Assembly (NCBI GenBank): GCA_041742635.1
Contig: JBGSIF010000053.1
Location: 1-16,321 of the forward strand
DNA: 16,321 nt
Source: JTS-AC122 sp041742635
GTDB taxonomy: Bacteria > Planctomycetota > Phycisphaerae > Phycisphaerales > UBA1924
Reading direction: 5' to 3'
The notes below the pieces were generated by a model. The model was not told where the DNA came from. It saw only the letters and a list, made by a program, of their open reading frames with translations, and searched no databases. Made by a program: the position numbers and the translations under genes. Position 1 is the stretch's first letter. Each line of letters begins with the position of its first letter. Below, one piece after another: positions 1 to 8,095 of the stretch.

Positions 1-54
1 GCGGTCGTAAGCCGCCAGCACTTTGGTGCGCAGATCGATCGAATAAGACTTCAT
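1..54 (-). CDS. IS630-type transposase, N-terminal fragment (runs off left edge)
   Basis: Read on the minus strand from an ATG at 54, the frame gives MKSYSIDLRTKVLAAYDR and continues off the window. This strongly resembles the N-terminus of IS630/Tc1-type transposases, whose first residues lead into a helix-turn-helix DNA-binding domain (typically MKxYSxDLRxKVxxAYxxG). An AGGAG ribosome-binding site lies about 8 bases before the start (plus-strand CTCCT around 62-66), which supports the start choice. Only 18 residues are visible, so the catalytic DDE domain cannot be checked. The call rests on the match of this opening motif and on the insertion-like boundary just upstream. Confidence 0.75.
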   Translation of the reverse strand, partial: MKSYSIDLRTKVLAAYDR

Positions 55-118
55 CCGGGATCTCCTCGAATCCCGCAAGTCTGCATTCATTTTCCCATCG
101 CGCCAGGAAAATGCGCTA
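1..118 (-). mobile_element. Right-hand end of an IS630-family insertion sequence (partial)
   Basis: The transposase start at 54 is followed outward by about 60 bases of non-coding sequence. These contain an inverted pair, CATTTTCC (88-95) and GGAAAATG (106-113), with a 10-base loop. A TA dinucleotide follows at 117-118. IS630 elements insert at TA and carry terminal inverted repeats just outside the transposase gene, so the element boundary most likely lies at or near 113-118. The opposite terminus is outside the window, so the terminal repeat cannot be confirmed and the exact boundary is an inference. Confidence 0.5.
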
Positions 119-581
119 CGAAGTTAGAGAAAGTGCTCTAGACCCGTGGGCCAAGTTGAGTATTCGTAAGCCAACGAACCTGGTCTTCACGATCGTGCAT
201 GAGTCCATTCATACTCTCCAGGAGGGTGGACAACCTCGCACGCTGCTGGAAGCGGCGATTCACGAGGGAGTTTGTGACTTCCTCGCTGCTAAGGCCACCG
301 GCACGGCGCACAGCACGCCGACCTACGAGTACGCTCAGACGCACGAGGCCGCATTGTGGGCCGAGTTCTCGGCATCGATGCAAAGTCAAGAGTGGGGTGA
401 CTGGCTCTACACCGCGCCGAGCGATCCATCCCGCCCGCCCGACTTGGCCTACGCCATCGGCGCGTTCATATGCGAGGCGTATTGGCGGACGGCACCCGAC
501 AAGCAAGCCGCCGTAAAGACAATGCTTCGTTCACGCAATGCTGATGAAGTGCTGCAAGCCAGCGGCTACGGACCGAAGTAA
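111..581 (+). CDS. Putative Zn-dependent protease (HExxH, DUF2268-like), probably 5'-truncated by the IS
   Basis: The frame encodes 156 residues with a gluzincin-type zinc site: HESIH at residues 30-34 and a likely third ligand Glu in HEGVCDF (E52). The downstream stretch with YAIGAFICEAYW and a C-terminal Lys/Ala-rich helix fits the predicted Zn-protease family DUF2268, in which the motif usually sits after a substantial N-terminal region. Here only about 29 residues precede the zinc motif. The ATG at 111 lies inside the inverted repeat of the adjacent insertion sequence, has no separate ribosome-binding site, and the frame stays open back to the window edge. The likely reading is a C-terminal remnant of a protease gene cut by IS630. 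A short intact protein starting in the IS end is possible but less likely. Substrate unknown. Confidence 0.6.
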   Translation: MRYEVRESALDPWAKLSIRKPTNLVFTIVHESIHTLQEGGQPRTLLEAAIHEGVCDFLAAKATGTAHSTPTYEYAQTHEAALWAEFSASMQSQEWGDWLYTAPSDPSRPPDLAYAIGAFICEAYWRTAPDKQAAVKTMLRSRNADEVLQASGYGPK

Positions 582-809
582 GGCGCACTTGATCGACGCG
601 AGAGAACTCGTCGCACAAGCAACCGTGCAGTTTGAATAACTCTCCCGATCGCATAGTTGGGAACAACCATCTTTGTCTGCCATGGTTCGTGTCTGATTCA
701 ACACGATCGCATGAACTGATGGCTGAGTTGCTCTCGCACGCAACCTGCGCTTCGGAACCTTTGTCCGCAAGTGGAACACTCTCGCTTGGCAGACCAGCAT
801 AAAGCCGAT
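582..809. other. Intergenic stretch between converging protease remnant and citrate synthase
   Basis: These 228 bases lie between the 3' ends of two convergent genes. No convincing coding region or terminator hairpin is visible. A 9-base direct repeat CGATCGCAT occurs at 646-654 and 704-712. A short hairpin GTTG-GGAA-CAAC lies near 656-667. Neither has an evident function. Confidence 0.4.
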
Positions 810-1976
810 TTAGCGCTTCTCGATCGGGATATACGGCGCATCGTGTGGGCCGACGTAGTTTGCGGCGGGGCGGTACAACCGGTTGCCGTCGAGTTGCTCG
901 ATACAGTGCCCGGCCCAACCGCTCACACGGCTCATGGCGAACATCGGCGTGAACAAGTCAAGTTTCAGGCCGATCGAGTGGTACGTGGTGGCCGAGTAAA
1001 AATCGACGTTTGGATAGATCCCCTTCGCGCCAACTTCGCGGGCCATGATGGACTCGATCGTACTCGACATTTCGTACAGCCGGAGGTTGCCCGTATCAGC
1101 GGCGATCTGCTTGGCGAACGTTTTGAGGAACGTTGCACGCGGGTCGATCGTCTTGTAGACCCGGTGCCCGAAGCCCATAATGCGTGCGCCTTCGTGCCGA
1201 CGAGCGAGTTTGTCCATGATGTACGGCTCGATAACCGCCATCACGTCTTTGTTGTCTTTCTTGGCGATCCCCTCGATCTCGAAGAGCATTTCCATGACTT
1301 CTTCGTTGGCTCCGCCGTGCAGCGGGCCGCGGAGTGAGCCGATCGCGCCGGTGATCGCCGAGTACATATCACTGAGCGTCGAGATGATGCAGCGGGCGGA
1401 GAAGGTCGAGTTGTTCAGCCCATGGTCGGCGTGCAGGATCATGCAGATATCGAACGCGCGGCGTACGGCTTCTGTCGGCTCTTCGCCGTTGAGCATAGAG
1501 AGAAAGTTCGCGGCGAAGCCGAGTTCCGCTTTAGGCTCCACGATGTGAAGCCCGCGCCGGTGTCGGTCAAAGTACGCGATGATCGTCGGGATCTGTGCGA
1601 GAATGTTCAGAGCCTTCTCGCGGGCCGAGGGGATGTCGTTGGCGTTGGGGTCTTTATCGAACAGCGAGAGGGCGGAAGTCATCGTGCGTAGAACGTGCAT
1701 CGGCTGCGCGTCCTTGGGCATGTTGAGGATCAGTTTGACCAGTTCGTTGGGGATCTTGTACCGCGACCGGACCTGCTGGCTGAACGCCGCGAGTTCTGCG
1801 GCATTGGGCAGACGGGTGTTCCACAGGAGGAAGACGGTTTCCTCGAAGGACGAGTGGCGTGCGAGGTCGTCGATCGGGATGCCGACGTATTCGAGGATTC
1901 CCTTTTCGCCGTTGATGAAGGACATCTTCGTATCGGCGGCCACCACACCTTCAAGTCCCTTGATCGTGACGCTCAT
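810..1976 (-). CDS. gltA: Citrate synthase
   Basis: This 388-residue protein condenses acetyl-CoA with oxaloacetate to citrate, the entry step of the TCA cycle, in the cytoplasm. It has the catalytic trio expected of the family: His220 in GPLHGGANE, His271 in GFGHRVY and Asp325 in NVDFYSA. The oxaloacetate-binding motif HADHGLN is at 182-188. Length and motif spacing match the shorter bacterial citrate/2-methylcitrate synthase class, so some methylcitrate synthase activity cannot be excluded; no prp genes are nearby. The ATG at 1976 has an AAGGA element about 12 bases upstream, which is slightly far. The gene appears monocistronic: the next minus-strand gene upstream ends 154 bases away, and that gap holds a candidate promoter. 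Confidence 0.95.
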   Translation of the reverse strand: MSVTIKGLEGVVAADTKMSFINGEKGILEYVGIPIDDLARHSSFEETVFLLWNTRLPNAAELAAFSQQVRSRYKIPNELVKLILNMPKDAQPMHVLRTMTSALSLFDKDPNANDIPSAREKALNILAQIPTIIAYFDRHRRGLHIVEPKAELGFAANFLSMLNGEEPTEAVRRAFDICMILHADHGLNNSTFSARCIISTLSDMYSAITGAIGSLRGPLHGGANEEVMEMLFEIEGIAKKDNKDVMAVIEPYIMDKLARRHEGARIMGFGHRVYKTIDPRATFLKTFAKQIAADTGNLRLYEMSSTIESIMAREVGAKGIYPNVDFYSATTYHSIGLKLDLFTPMFAMSRVSGWAGHCIEQLDGNRLYRPAANYVGPHDAPYIPIEKR

Positions 1977-2083
1977 TGAACGACCATCCTTCGCGCAGGC
2001 AGAGAGAGTTGTACGCTAACCAAGACCCCCGGTCACGCCACCACGCGCGATCCGGAAGACACGACATTTCCCAAGCGGGGCGG

Positions 2084-2112
2084 ACTATAGCGGCGCGGTG
2101 CGGGGGTCGCCA
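2084..2112 (-). promoter_or_regulatory. Candidate promoter for citrate synthase
   Basis: On the minus strand TGGCGA (2112-2107) is followed after 17 bases by TATAGT (2089-2084). The -10 matches the sigma-70 consensus at 5 of 6 positions; the -35 is weak at 3 of 6. It lies about 107 bases upstream of the citrate synthase start, in the only intergenic space available. Prediction by eye. Confidence 0.3.
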
Positions 2113-2130
2113 CCGGGCCAGATGCGGCCA

Positions 2131-2757
2131 TCACGATTGCATCGAATTCCAGAGCGCATCGAACCGCTGCGAGAGTTCGCGCAACGGAAACTTGGCCAGC
2201 GGTGCATCGGCGGGGACGTTGGCAAAGACGCCGACAATATCAACGGACCCGACTTTGGTCATCATGTCGAGTTCGCCCAGCGTCGCGTCGAGCATCAAGA
2301 ACCCCGCGTGCTGCGATGAAGGCCCCTTCGCGGCGGCTTCAGGAAAATAGAGGATCACGCCGATGCGGTCGTCTTGGCGTTCGATACTGGCGAGGATGGA
2401 ATCGGGCGTGAGGGCGAGTTCCTCGAACTGAAGCGTGACGCCTTCGGAGCGCTGCCGATACTTGGTGATCGTCCAACGATTCAAGTGCGGCGCGTGGGAC
2501 GCGAGCGATTCGACCGCGGGCATGTTGTCGCGGATACCGTCGGCAGAGAGAACGAAATCATACTTCCCGTTATTCTGTGTCTGCACACCGACCTCGAACG
2601 CGAGGTTCTTATCGACTCGCTTCAACATCGGCGTGATGGTCGCCAGAAGCCGGGGTGGGTCCGTGATCATGCCCGCAAGCGCCACCTCCTGCGCGCCGAA
2701 CCACTCCCAAAACTGCTTCGGCGACCAACGCTTTTTGAATAGATTCCACATGTGCAT
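2131..2757 (-). CDS. Conserved hypothetical protein, third gene of the sigma–kinase cluster
   Basis: This 208-residue protein has no signal peptide or membrane segment and is probably cytoplasmic. It begins with a Trp/Phe-rich segment (FWEWFGAQE at about 16-24), then FEVGVQTQNNGKYDFVLSADG, and ends with the conserved-looking stretch LDATLGELDMMTKVG. I recall similar architecture in uncharacterised bacterial proteins (W-WF-x-N/E opening, then a vISADG motif), but I cannot name a family with certainty and assign no function. The start is the ATG at 2757, or the second Met two codons later; neither has a clear ribosome-binding site. The start is only 25 bases after the kinase stop, so translation may depend on read-through from that gene. 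This placement suggests co-expression with the kinase, perhaps as a partner or substrate. Confidence 0.7.
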   Translation of the reverse strand: MHMWNLFKKRWSPKQFWEWFGAQEVALAGMITDPPRLLATITPMLKRVDKNLAFEVGVQTQNNGKYDFVLSADGIRDNMPAVESLASHAPHLNRWTITKYRQRSEGVTLQFEELALTPDSILASIERQDDRIGVILYFPEAAAKGPSSQHAGFLMLDATLGELDMMTKVGSVDIVGVFANVPADAPLAKFPLRELSQRFDALWNSMQS

Positions 2758-2782
2758 AGATTACCAAAGCAGTGTACAAGAT

Positions 2783-5700
2783 TCAACGGGCTTTGATCGT
2801 GTCGCCCGCAGGCCTGGGAACGTCGGCGGCGCCATCTATTCGGAGCCTGGCTCGCTGATACGCGGCATTGCCGTCGATGCTCGTGTTGTTCACTTCGAGA
2901 TCCCACGTCACGACCATCTGATTCTGGCACCCACTCGTCAGGTACCGACCGCTCGGGTGGAAGCAAAGCCCGGTGGATTCGCCGTGGGCGGTATCGAAGG
3001 TGGCAAGACACCGCAGAGACGCCATGTCCCAGAGACGCACGGTGGCATCGTCGCCGCCGGAAGCGAGGTAGGTGCCGTCGGGGGAAAACGCGATGGTGGA
3101 AAGCAGCCCACGATGCCCGGCAAGGCTGGGGAGGCGACTCCATGTAGCAGTTTCCCACAGATCAACATTGTTGTTCCAAGTGCTGGCGGCGAGGCGAGAA
3201 CCGTCCGGGCTTACCGCCACACTCCACACCTGCCCGGAGCCTTCGAGGGTTCTCTGGAGGGAATAGTCGGAGGTGCGGTAGACCGCGACCCCGCTTTGCA
3301 GCCCGCTGATGATGAGGAACTGACCGTCGGGCGTGAAGGTGGCACCCTCGGAACGGAAGTGCAGTTTGGTAATGTGGTGGATGAGTTTTTTGTCGATGAG
3401 ATCCCAGACGCGGACGGAGCGGTCGGCGCACGACGCGGCGAGGGTGCGCCCATCGGGGTGGAGCGCGAGAGCGAAGATCTCCTGTTTTTCGGGGTCGGTC
3501 GAGAGCGTGTGCGTGACCTGTGCGGAAGAAACGTCGATGAAGCGGATCATGCCGTCGTTACTGCCGGCGAGGAGAGTGGCGCCGTTATCGATGAAACGAA
3601 GGGCACGGGTGCGGACGCCCGGTCCGGTGACGATGGTGGCGAGTTTCTGCCGAGTAGCCGTGTCGACGAGGACGATCGTGCCATCGCCGCTCCCGGCGGC
3701 AAGGCGAGAGCCGTCGGGTGAATACGCGGTACCAAAGCACCAGGACTTGAACCCGCCGACGCCGGTCATCCCGCGGGCACGCTGGGCTTCCCACGACTTG
3801 ATAGTGCCGTCGGAGGAGACTGAGACGATGTTGGTGCGTCCGATCCATCGACCCGCGATGACATGTGACTGATGCTGCGCCAGGCGCATGGATTCAAGCC
3901 CGTCGGGCATGAGGATGAGCGCGGGAGCAGAACCAGCGCACACGAGAAGACGTCGCCCATCTGGACGGATATCGAAGCACGAGACCGAACCATCGAACCC
4001 GGATGGAAGCAAGCGGGTCGCGCCGGTCGAGAGATCGAGTACCCCGAACGCGCGGGTGGAGAATCCAACGAGGAGTTGCGCGTCGTCCGGGGTGAATGCA
4101 AGGGTGTTGACGGCGACTTCGCTGGATGCAAACTCCTCAGCGAGCAGCGCTGTAGGCACGGACCACAGCCGGATGCGTGCGTCGGGACCAGATTCGTGGG
4201 AGGCGGACGCCACCTGCAACGAATCGGGCGAGAAGGCCAGCGTGAGGATCTCCGCGGTGTGGGCGGTCTGCTCCGCCAGGAGTTCCATTGTTTCGGGGTT
4301 CCAAAGACGCAGCATCTTGTCACGCCCGCCGGTGGCAATGAATCGGCCGTCGGGACTCCAAGCAAGCGCGGTAATAGGACCGGCGTGGCACGGGGCGTCG
4401 GTCGTGGAAACCACTCGCGCGTGGTCGTGATCCACTTCGGCAAGCGAAATCTGACCAGAGGCGTACGCGATGACCAGGCGGTTGTCGCGCGGCGCGAAGA
4501 CAAGCCGGTACGCACCGCGGGGCAACTCCTTGATGGTGTGCAGCAGCACGCCATCACTCGTGCGATGCAGCACGATTGTGTTGGATCGGGTGATCGCGGC
4601 GAGGATCGAGCCGTCCGCCGAAAACGCCGCCACGCCCACCCGCTCGCCGATGCCAACCGTCCACAAGCAGGGGTAACGCGAGTACATCCCCGATAGCGCC
4701 CACTTGGCTTGGCGCGAGCCCGGGTTCTTGAGATAGATTGGCCAGATGACATCCTCGGCGAGCACGACGTTGCCGGTGGCGGCTTCGAGTCGGCCCCGCT
4801 CGATGTTCGACGCCGTGAGTTCGCCTTGCAACTGCACGTTCAGGTCGCTGGCTTGCTGGCGTGCGACTCGCTCTGAATCGGTGGCCAGTTTTTCTGCCGC
4901 GGCGATTGCCTTGTACTCCCACGCCGACATCAGCGATTTGGAGGCCAGCGCGATCAGCGCCACCAGCGCGATCGACGCGGCGATCGTCACCCCGCGGTAC
5001 CGGCGTAGTCGCTTGCTCAATAGATACATCGATGAATCACGTTTCGCCGCGATGGGTTCATCAAGGAGGTACCGCTGCAGGTCCGCCCCGAGTTCGGCGG
5101 CAGACTGATACCGACGATTGCGGTCTTTCTCGAGGGCTTTATAGACGATGGTGTCCAGGTCGCCGCGGAAGGTCTTACTGATTGTCGAGAGGCGCGTCGG
5201 CTCGTCGTCCTTGATCATGCGCACGGCTTCGGGCAAAGCGCGGTTGGAGACGTCGAACGGCAGTTTGCCGGTGAGCAACTGAAAGAGCACCACGCCGAGC
5301 GAATACACATCGGAGCGGGTGTCGATGTCGCTGGTGTCGGAGCCGAACTGCTCGGGGCTCATGTACGCGAGGGTGCCGACGAGTTGCCCGACGCTGGTTC
5401 GCATCGTGGTTGCCTGCGGGCGACCGTCGGCGATGCGCGCGACGCCGAAGTCGAGTACCTTGGGCTGCCCCGCGCCGGAAAAGAGCGCGAGCGAGCGTGT
5501 CTCGGGCTTGGTGTGCGATTGGATCGTCGTATCTTCGGGTTGGACGAGGATGTTGGCAGGCTTGAGATCGCGGTGGATAACCCCACGTTGGTGCGCGTGC
5601 TGCACGGCGTCGCATATCTTGGCGACGAGCGCGAGCCGCTCATGTGTCCCAAGCCGGTTGATCTGGGCGTATTCCAGGAGTTGCCGTCCATCGACGTACT

Positions 5701-6211
5701 CCATGGCAATGTACGGCTGGGGGCCGAAACCATAATCGGCGACGCCGGCTTCGTAGATCTGAGCGATGCCGGGATGATGCAGTCGCCCCAGGACTTCGGC
5801 CTCGTGCTCGAACCGCCGCAGCAGCGAAGTGGTGGCAAGCCCACGCCGGATCACCTTGAGCGCGACGGTCCGGCGCGGCCGTTCCTGTTCGGCGAGATAG
5901 ACAACGCCCATCCCGCCGGACCCGATGACGCGCTGAACGTGATAGGCACCGATGCGGCCGTCTTGTGGGAGTTGTGCGTCGTCGGTGCGGAGCAAGCCCG
6001 AGATCTGACGCATCACGCCCATCGTGAGGGGCTGTGGGGCGTCAAGTACCCCAGTGGATTGTTCGTGCATGCCTAATAGGGAAACGACTTCGTTTCGGAG
6101 GGCATCGTCGCCGCGGCAACGGTCGTTCAGGATCGTCGCACGCGCGTCGGGCGGCACGCTCGCCGCGGCGAGAAAGATCTCCTCTACGAGTCGCTGCTTG
6201 TCGGTCGGCAC
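2783..6211 (-). CDS. Membrane serine/threonine protein kinase with C-terminal WD40 propeller(s)
   Basis: The protein has 1142 residues from a GTG at 6211. That start has AGGA 8 bases upstream, and the N-terminus then aligns with the usual planctomycete kinase opening (KQRLVEEIF, then PPDARATIL and ALRNEVVSLL). An in-frame ATG at 6271 would add 20 unlikely residues. Kinase domain at about 90-385: glycine loop GSGGMG (97-102), Lys119 in VALKVI, catalytic HRDLKPAN (Asp215), DFG (Asp254), SPE (285-287). All key residues are present, so it should be active. One membrane span lies at about 408-425, followed by a helical linker. From about 515 to 1105 there are at least nine clear WD40 units (SPDGxxLAxG… and xxxWD endings), enough for one or two propellers, probably outside the cytoplasm. 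An extra segment of about 25 residues separates HRDLKPAN from DFG. It lies downstream of the sigma factor and upstream of the 208-residue protein, same strand. Ligand and targets unknown. Confidence 0.92.
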   Translation of the reverse strand: MPTDKQRLVEEIFLAAASVPPDARATILNDRCRGDDALRNEVVSLLGMHEQSTGVLDAPQPLTMGVMRQISGLLRTDDAQLPQDGRIGAYHVQRVIGSGGMGVVYLAEQERPRRTVALKVIRRGLATTSLLRRFEHEAEVLGRLHHPGIAQIYEAGVADYGFGPQPYIAMEYVDGRQLLEYAQINRLGTHERLALVAKICDAVQHAHQRGVIHRDLKPANILVQPEDTTIQSHTKPETRSLALFSGAGQPKVLDFGVARIADGRPQATTMRTSVGQLVGTLAYMSPEQFGSDTSDIDTRSDVYSLGVVLFQLLTGKLPFDVSNRALPEAVRMIKDDEPTRLSTISKTFRGDLDTIVYKALEKDRNRRYQSAAELGADLQRYLLDEPIAAKRDSSMYLLSKRLRRYRGVTIAASIALVALIALASKSLMSAWEYKAIAAAEKLATDSERVARQQASDLNVQLQGELTASNIERGRLEAATGNVVLAEDVIWPIYLKNPGSRQAKWALSGMYSRYPCLWTVGIGERVGVAAFSADGSILAAITRSNTIVLHRTSDGVLLHTIKELPRGAYRLVFAPRDNRLVIAYASGQISLAEVDHDHARVVSTTDAPCHAGPITALAWSPDGRFIATGGRDKMLRLWNPETMELLAEQTAHTAEILTLAFSPDSLQVASASHESGPDARIRLWSVPTALLAEEFASSEVAVNTLAFTPDDAQLLVGFSTRAFGVLDLSTGATRLLPSGFDGSVSCFDIRPDGRRLLVCAGSAPALILMPDGLESMRLAQHQSHVIAGRWIGRTNIVSVSSDGTIKSWEAQRARGMTGVGGFKSWCFGTAYSPDGSRLAAGSGDGTIVLVDTATRQKLATIVTGPGVRTRALRFIDNGATLLAGSNDGMIRFIDVSSAQVTHTLSTDPEKQEIFALALHPDGRTLAASCADRSVRVWDLIDKKLIHHITKLHFRSEGATFTPDGQFLIISGLQSGVAVYRTSDYSLQRTLEGSGQVWSVAVSPDGSRLAASTWNNNVDLWETATWSRLPSLAGHRGLLSTIAFSPDGTYLASGGDDATVRLWDMASLRCLATFDTAHGESTGLCFHPSGRYLTSGCQNQMVVTWDLEVNNTSIDGNAAYQRARLRIDGAADVPRPAGDTIKAR

Positions 6212-6313
6212 GGGAGGGTTCCTGCATTGTTGGTTCGAGCACCCGCAGCGAGCACCGGGACGATGCGGCACACGCGAGTTGGCCTTGCCCGGGAAAAGCC
6301 TCGGCGGAACTGA

Positions 6314-6907
6314 TCAGGACGGGGAGGATTGTTCTGCGTCTTCGGCAGCAATCTGCCGGTGCAGCCATGCTCGCGCGAACATCCATTCGTTCTTCACGGT
6401 GGCTGGAGAAATACCCATCGCAGCGGCGGTGTCCTCAATGCTCAGGCCCGCGAAGTACCGAAGCATCACGACCTCGGCCTTGCGTTTGTCGTAGGCCTCG
6501 AGTTTGGTCAGCGCGTCGTCCAGAGTGAGCAGTTCGTCCGATGGTGGTTCGGTCGAGAGCATCGCGTCGTTGAGTTCGACTTTGGGACGCCCACCGCCGC
6601 GTTTCACCCGGTTGCGACTCCGGGCGCGATCAACCAGGATCCGCCGCATCGCCAGTGCAGCGGCGGCAAAGAAGTGCCCCCGATTGTCCCACCCAACGTT
6701 CGTGTCACCCAAGAGCCGCAAGTACGCCTCGTGTACCAGCGCGGTCGGCTGCAACGTCATCCCCGTCGGTTCGTGGGCCATCCGCGACTTGGCGAGTTTG
6801 CGCAGTTCGTCGTACACCTGCGGGAGCAACTGCGCGGCGGCGTGCGAGTCGCCGTCGTTTACGGCGGCCAGCAACTGCGTGACTTCATGTGGCGCGGGGG
6901 TGTTCAT
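6314..6907 (-). CDS. ECF-type RNA polymerase sigma factor (planctomycete kinase-linked type)
   Basis: This 197-residue sigma-70 family protein carries region 2 (about 10-100) with the signature TLQPTALVHEAYLRLL (51-66) and RGHFFAAAALAMRRILVD. Region 4 (about 130-185) has VVMLRYFAGLSIEDTAAAMGISPATVKN as its helix-turn-helix. The PTALVHEAYLRL signature marks the ECF subgroup expanded in planctomycetes and often encoded beside Hanks-type kinases. It directs RNA polymerase to a target promoter set that cannot be read from the sequence. No anti-sigma factor is visible; instead the kinase gene starts 102 bases downstream on the same strand, which points to control by phosphorylation (inference). 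The ATG at 6907 has only a weak GAG-type ribosome-binding site. A promoter candidate lies 54-82 bases upstream. Confidence 0.93.
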   Translation of the reverse strand: MNTPAPHEVTQLLAAVNDGDSHAAAQLLPQVYDELRKLAKSRMAHEPTGMTLQPTALVHEAYLRLLGDTNVGWDNRGHFFAAAALAMRRILVDRARSRNRVKRGGGRPKVELNDAMLSTEPPSDELLTLDDALTKLEAYDKRKAEVVMLRYFAGLSIEDTAAAMGISPATVKNEWMFARAWLHRQIAAEDAEQSSPS

Positions 6908-7217
6908 TGTCGCTCGTGTTCTACAGTCCTTGGGCTCGTGTGACGGTGCTACACATTATGAGCATACACCGACTTCCATGGCGTCCCAAACACTCGGGCC
7001 TGGCGTCATGGTCATACTACCAGCAAATCCAATCCAAGAGCAAAACAAAGCCCAAATACACGATCCGGGGCGGGTGATAACGACGATCCCGCATTCTTCA
7101 GAGTCGTGTGAAGCATGACTAGCACCACACGCCCCACCGAGCGAGCCGACCCACGCCTTTCCACGGACCACTCAACCCAACCGCTGAATGCCTGCGCCAA
7201 CTTCGATGTGTAGGGTT
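6908..7217. other. Intergenic region upstream of the sigma factor
   Basis: These 310 bases separate the end of the yceH-family gene from the sigma factor start, both on the minus strand. The stretch is less GC-rich than the genes around it, and no coding frame with recognisable content is present. It holds one candidate promoter for the sigma–kinase cluster (6961-6989). No clear terminator for the upstream gene was found. Confidence 0.5.
6961..6989 (-). promoter_or_regulatory. Candidate promoter of the sigma–kinase cluster
   Basis: Minus-strand TTGGGA (6989-6984), a 17-base spacer and TATGCT (6966-6961) resemble a housekeeping promoter, each box matching consensus at 4 of 6 positions. It would give a leader of about 45-50 bases before the sigma factor ATG. 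Because ECF factors often drive their own gene, a different autoregulated promoter may also exist here; none can be recognised without a known motif. Confidence 0.35.
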
Positions 7218-7913
7218 TCAATCGAGCGGATCGGCTTCGCCCATCGACGCCGCGAGTTTGCGAATGGCAACTTTCAGGGAATCGATCTCGCCCTCGAGCA
7301 ACGCGACCCGCGCGGCGAGTTCACCCGCGGCCTCGTGGGCACCGGCACGAGCGGGTTCGTCGTCTTCGGTCGAGGCCGCCGACCCGCGTGGTGCGTGGTC
7401 GAGCGGGTGCAGGTCCGGGCAGAATAACTGCACGTACCGCTTCGCACGCTGGCCGGGGAGAGGCGGGATTTCTTTGACCATCGGGCCGGCGGGATCAGGT
7501 CGTCGCATCAGGCCATCCACGAGGGATTGGGCCGACTCAATCGATTCCAGCGGGTGCATGCGCGAGGCGTGCCCGCGGATCTCGCCGATCGCCTGCGGGC
7601 CGCGCAGCAGTAGTTCCGTCAGGATGACCAGTTCTTCGGTCGTGACCCCGAGCGTTTCGCGTGCAACGTGCCTGAACTTGGAAACGCGGCTGCCCGAGAG
7701 CATCGCTTCACGCACGAGCCCCTTTTTACGCAGAGCGTCCACCGCGTCGTACACCCGCTCTTCGCCGAGGTTGGTCACTGGTTCGCGGTTGTTCTTCTGG
7801 TTGCACCCCAGCACCAGCGAGTTGAGAGTCAGCGGGTATTGCCCGGGTGTCGTGAGTGCTTTTTCGACGAGTACGCCCAGGACACGGCATTCATCACGGG
7901 TCAGCGAGATCAT
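7218..7913 (-). CDS. yceH: YceH family protein (DUF480), winged-helix fold
   Basis: The protein has 231 residues from the ATG at 7913. The opening MISLTRDECRVLGVL, followed by LVEKALTTPGQYPL, LNSLVLGCNQKNNREPV and VYDAVDALRKKGLV, matches the family start; an upstream in-frame ATG at 8012 adds 33 residues that do not fit. Residues about 1-90 and 92-170 form the two tandem winged-helix domains typical of DUF480, including LPGQRAKRYVQLFCP near the end of the second. A charged Ala-rich linker (about 172-196) and a C-terminal coiled coil (about 197-225, LAARVALLEGEIDSLKVAIRKLA) follow. The fold suggests nucleic-acid binding or protein interaction, but the molecular role of YceH is not established. 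It stands alone between two intergenic regions, with a poor ribosome-binding site. Confidence 0.9.
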   Translation of the reverse strand: MISLTRDECRVLGVLVEKALTTPGQYPLTLNSLVLGCNQKNNREPVTNLGEERVYDAVDALRKKGLVREAMLSGSRVSKFRHVARETLGVTTEELVILTELLLRGPQAIGEIRGHASRMHPLESIESAQSLVDGLMRRPDPAGPMVKEIPPLPGQRAKRYVQLFCPDLHPLDHAPRGSAASTEDDEPARAGAHEAAGELAARVALLEGEIDSLKVAIRKLAASMGEADPLD

Positions 7914-8031
7914 GCTGCAAGTGTACCAAACCGTCGTCCATCGCGCCGGTCGTCCGGTGGGCGGGCTTGTTCGATTCACTACGCACCTCCGACAAGATGT
8001 CACGTCCCTCACAGCGTTCTCGGTGCCAAAT

Positions 8032-8058
8032 GAAAAAGCCCCGGCCGAAGCCGGGGCT
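8032..8058 (-). terminator. Rho-independent terminator of the sugar dehydrogenase gene
   Basis: AGCCCCGGC (8037-8045) and GCCGGGGCT (8050-8058) form a perfect 9-bp stem around a 4-base loop, which reads UUCG in the minus-strand transcript, an especially stable tetraloop. On that strand the stem is followed directly by a run of T (plus-strand A at 8033-8037). It begins 38 bases after the dehydrogenase stop codon. It also lies upstream of the yceH-type gene, insulating it from read-through. Confidence 0.92.
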
Positions 8059-8095
8059 GATGGTGAATCAGATTGATAAAACAGAAACCAGGGGA

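Noticed and set aside
2435..3721. Open frame of 428 codons on the plus strand
   Set aside because: It is antisense to the WD40 repeats. Its repetitive Gly/Val/Glu composition mirrors the WD40 codons, and it has no plausible start signal.
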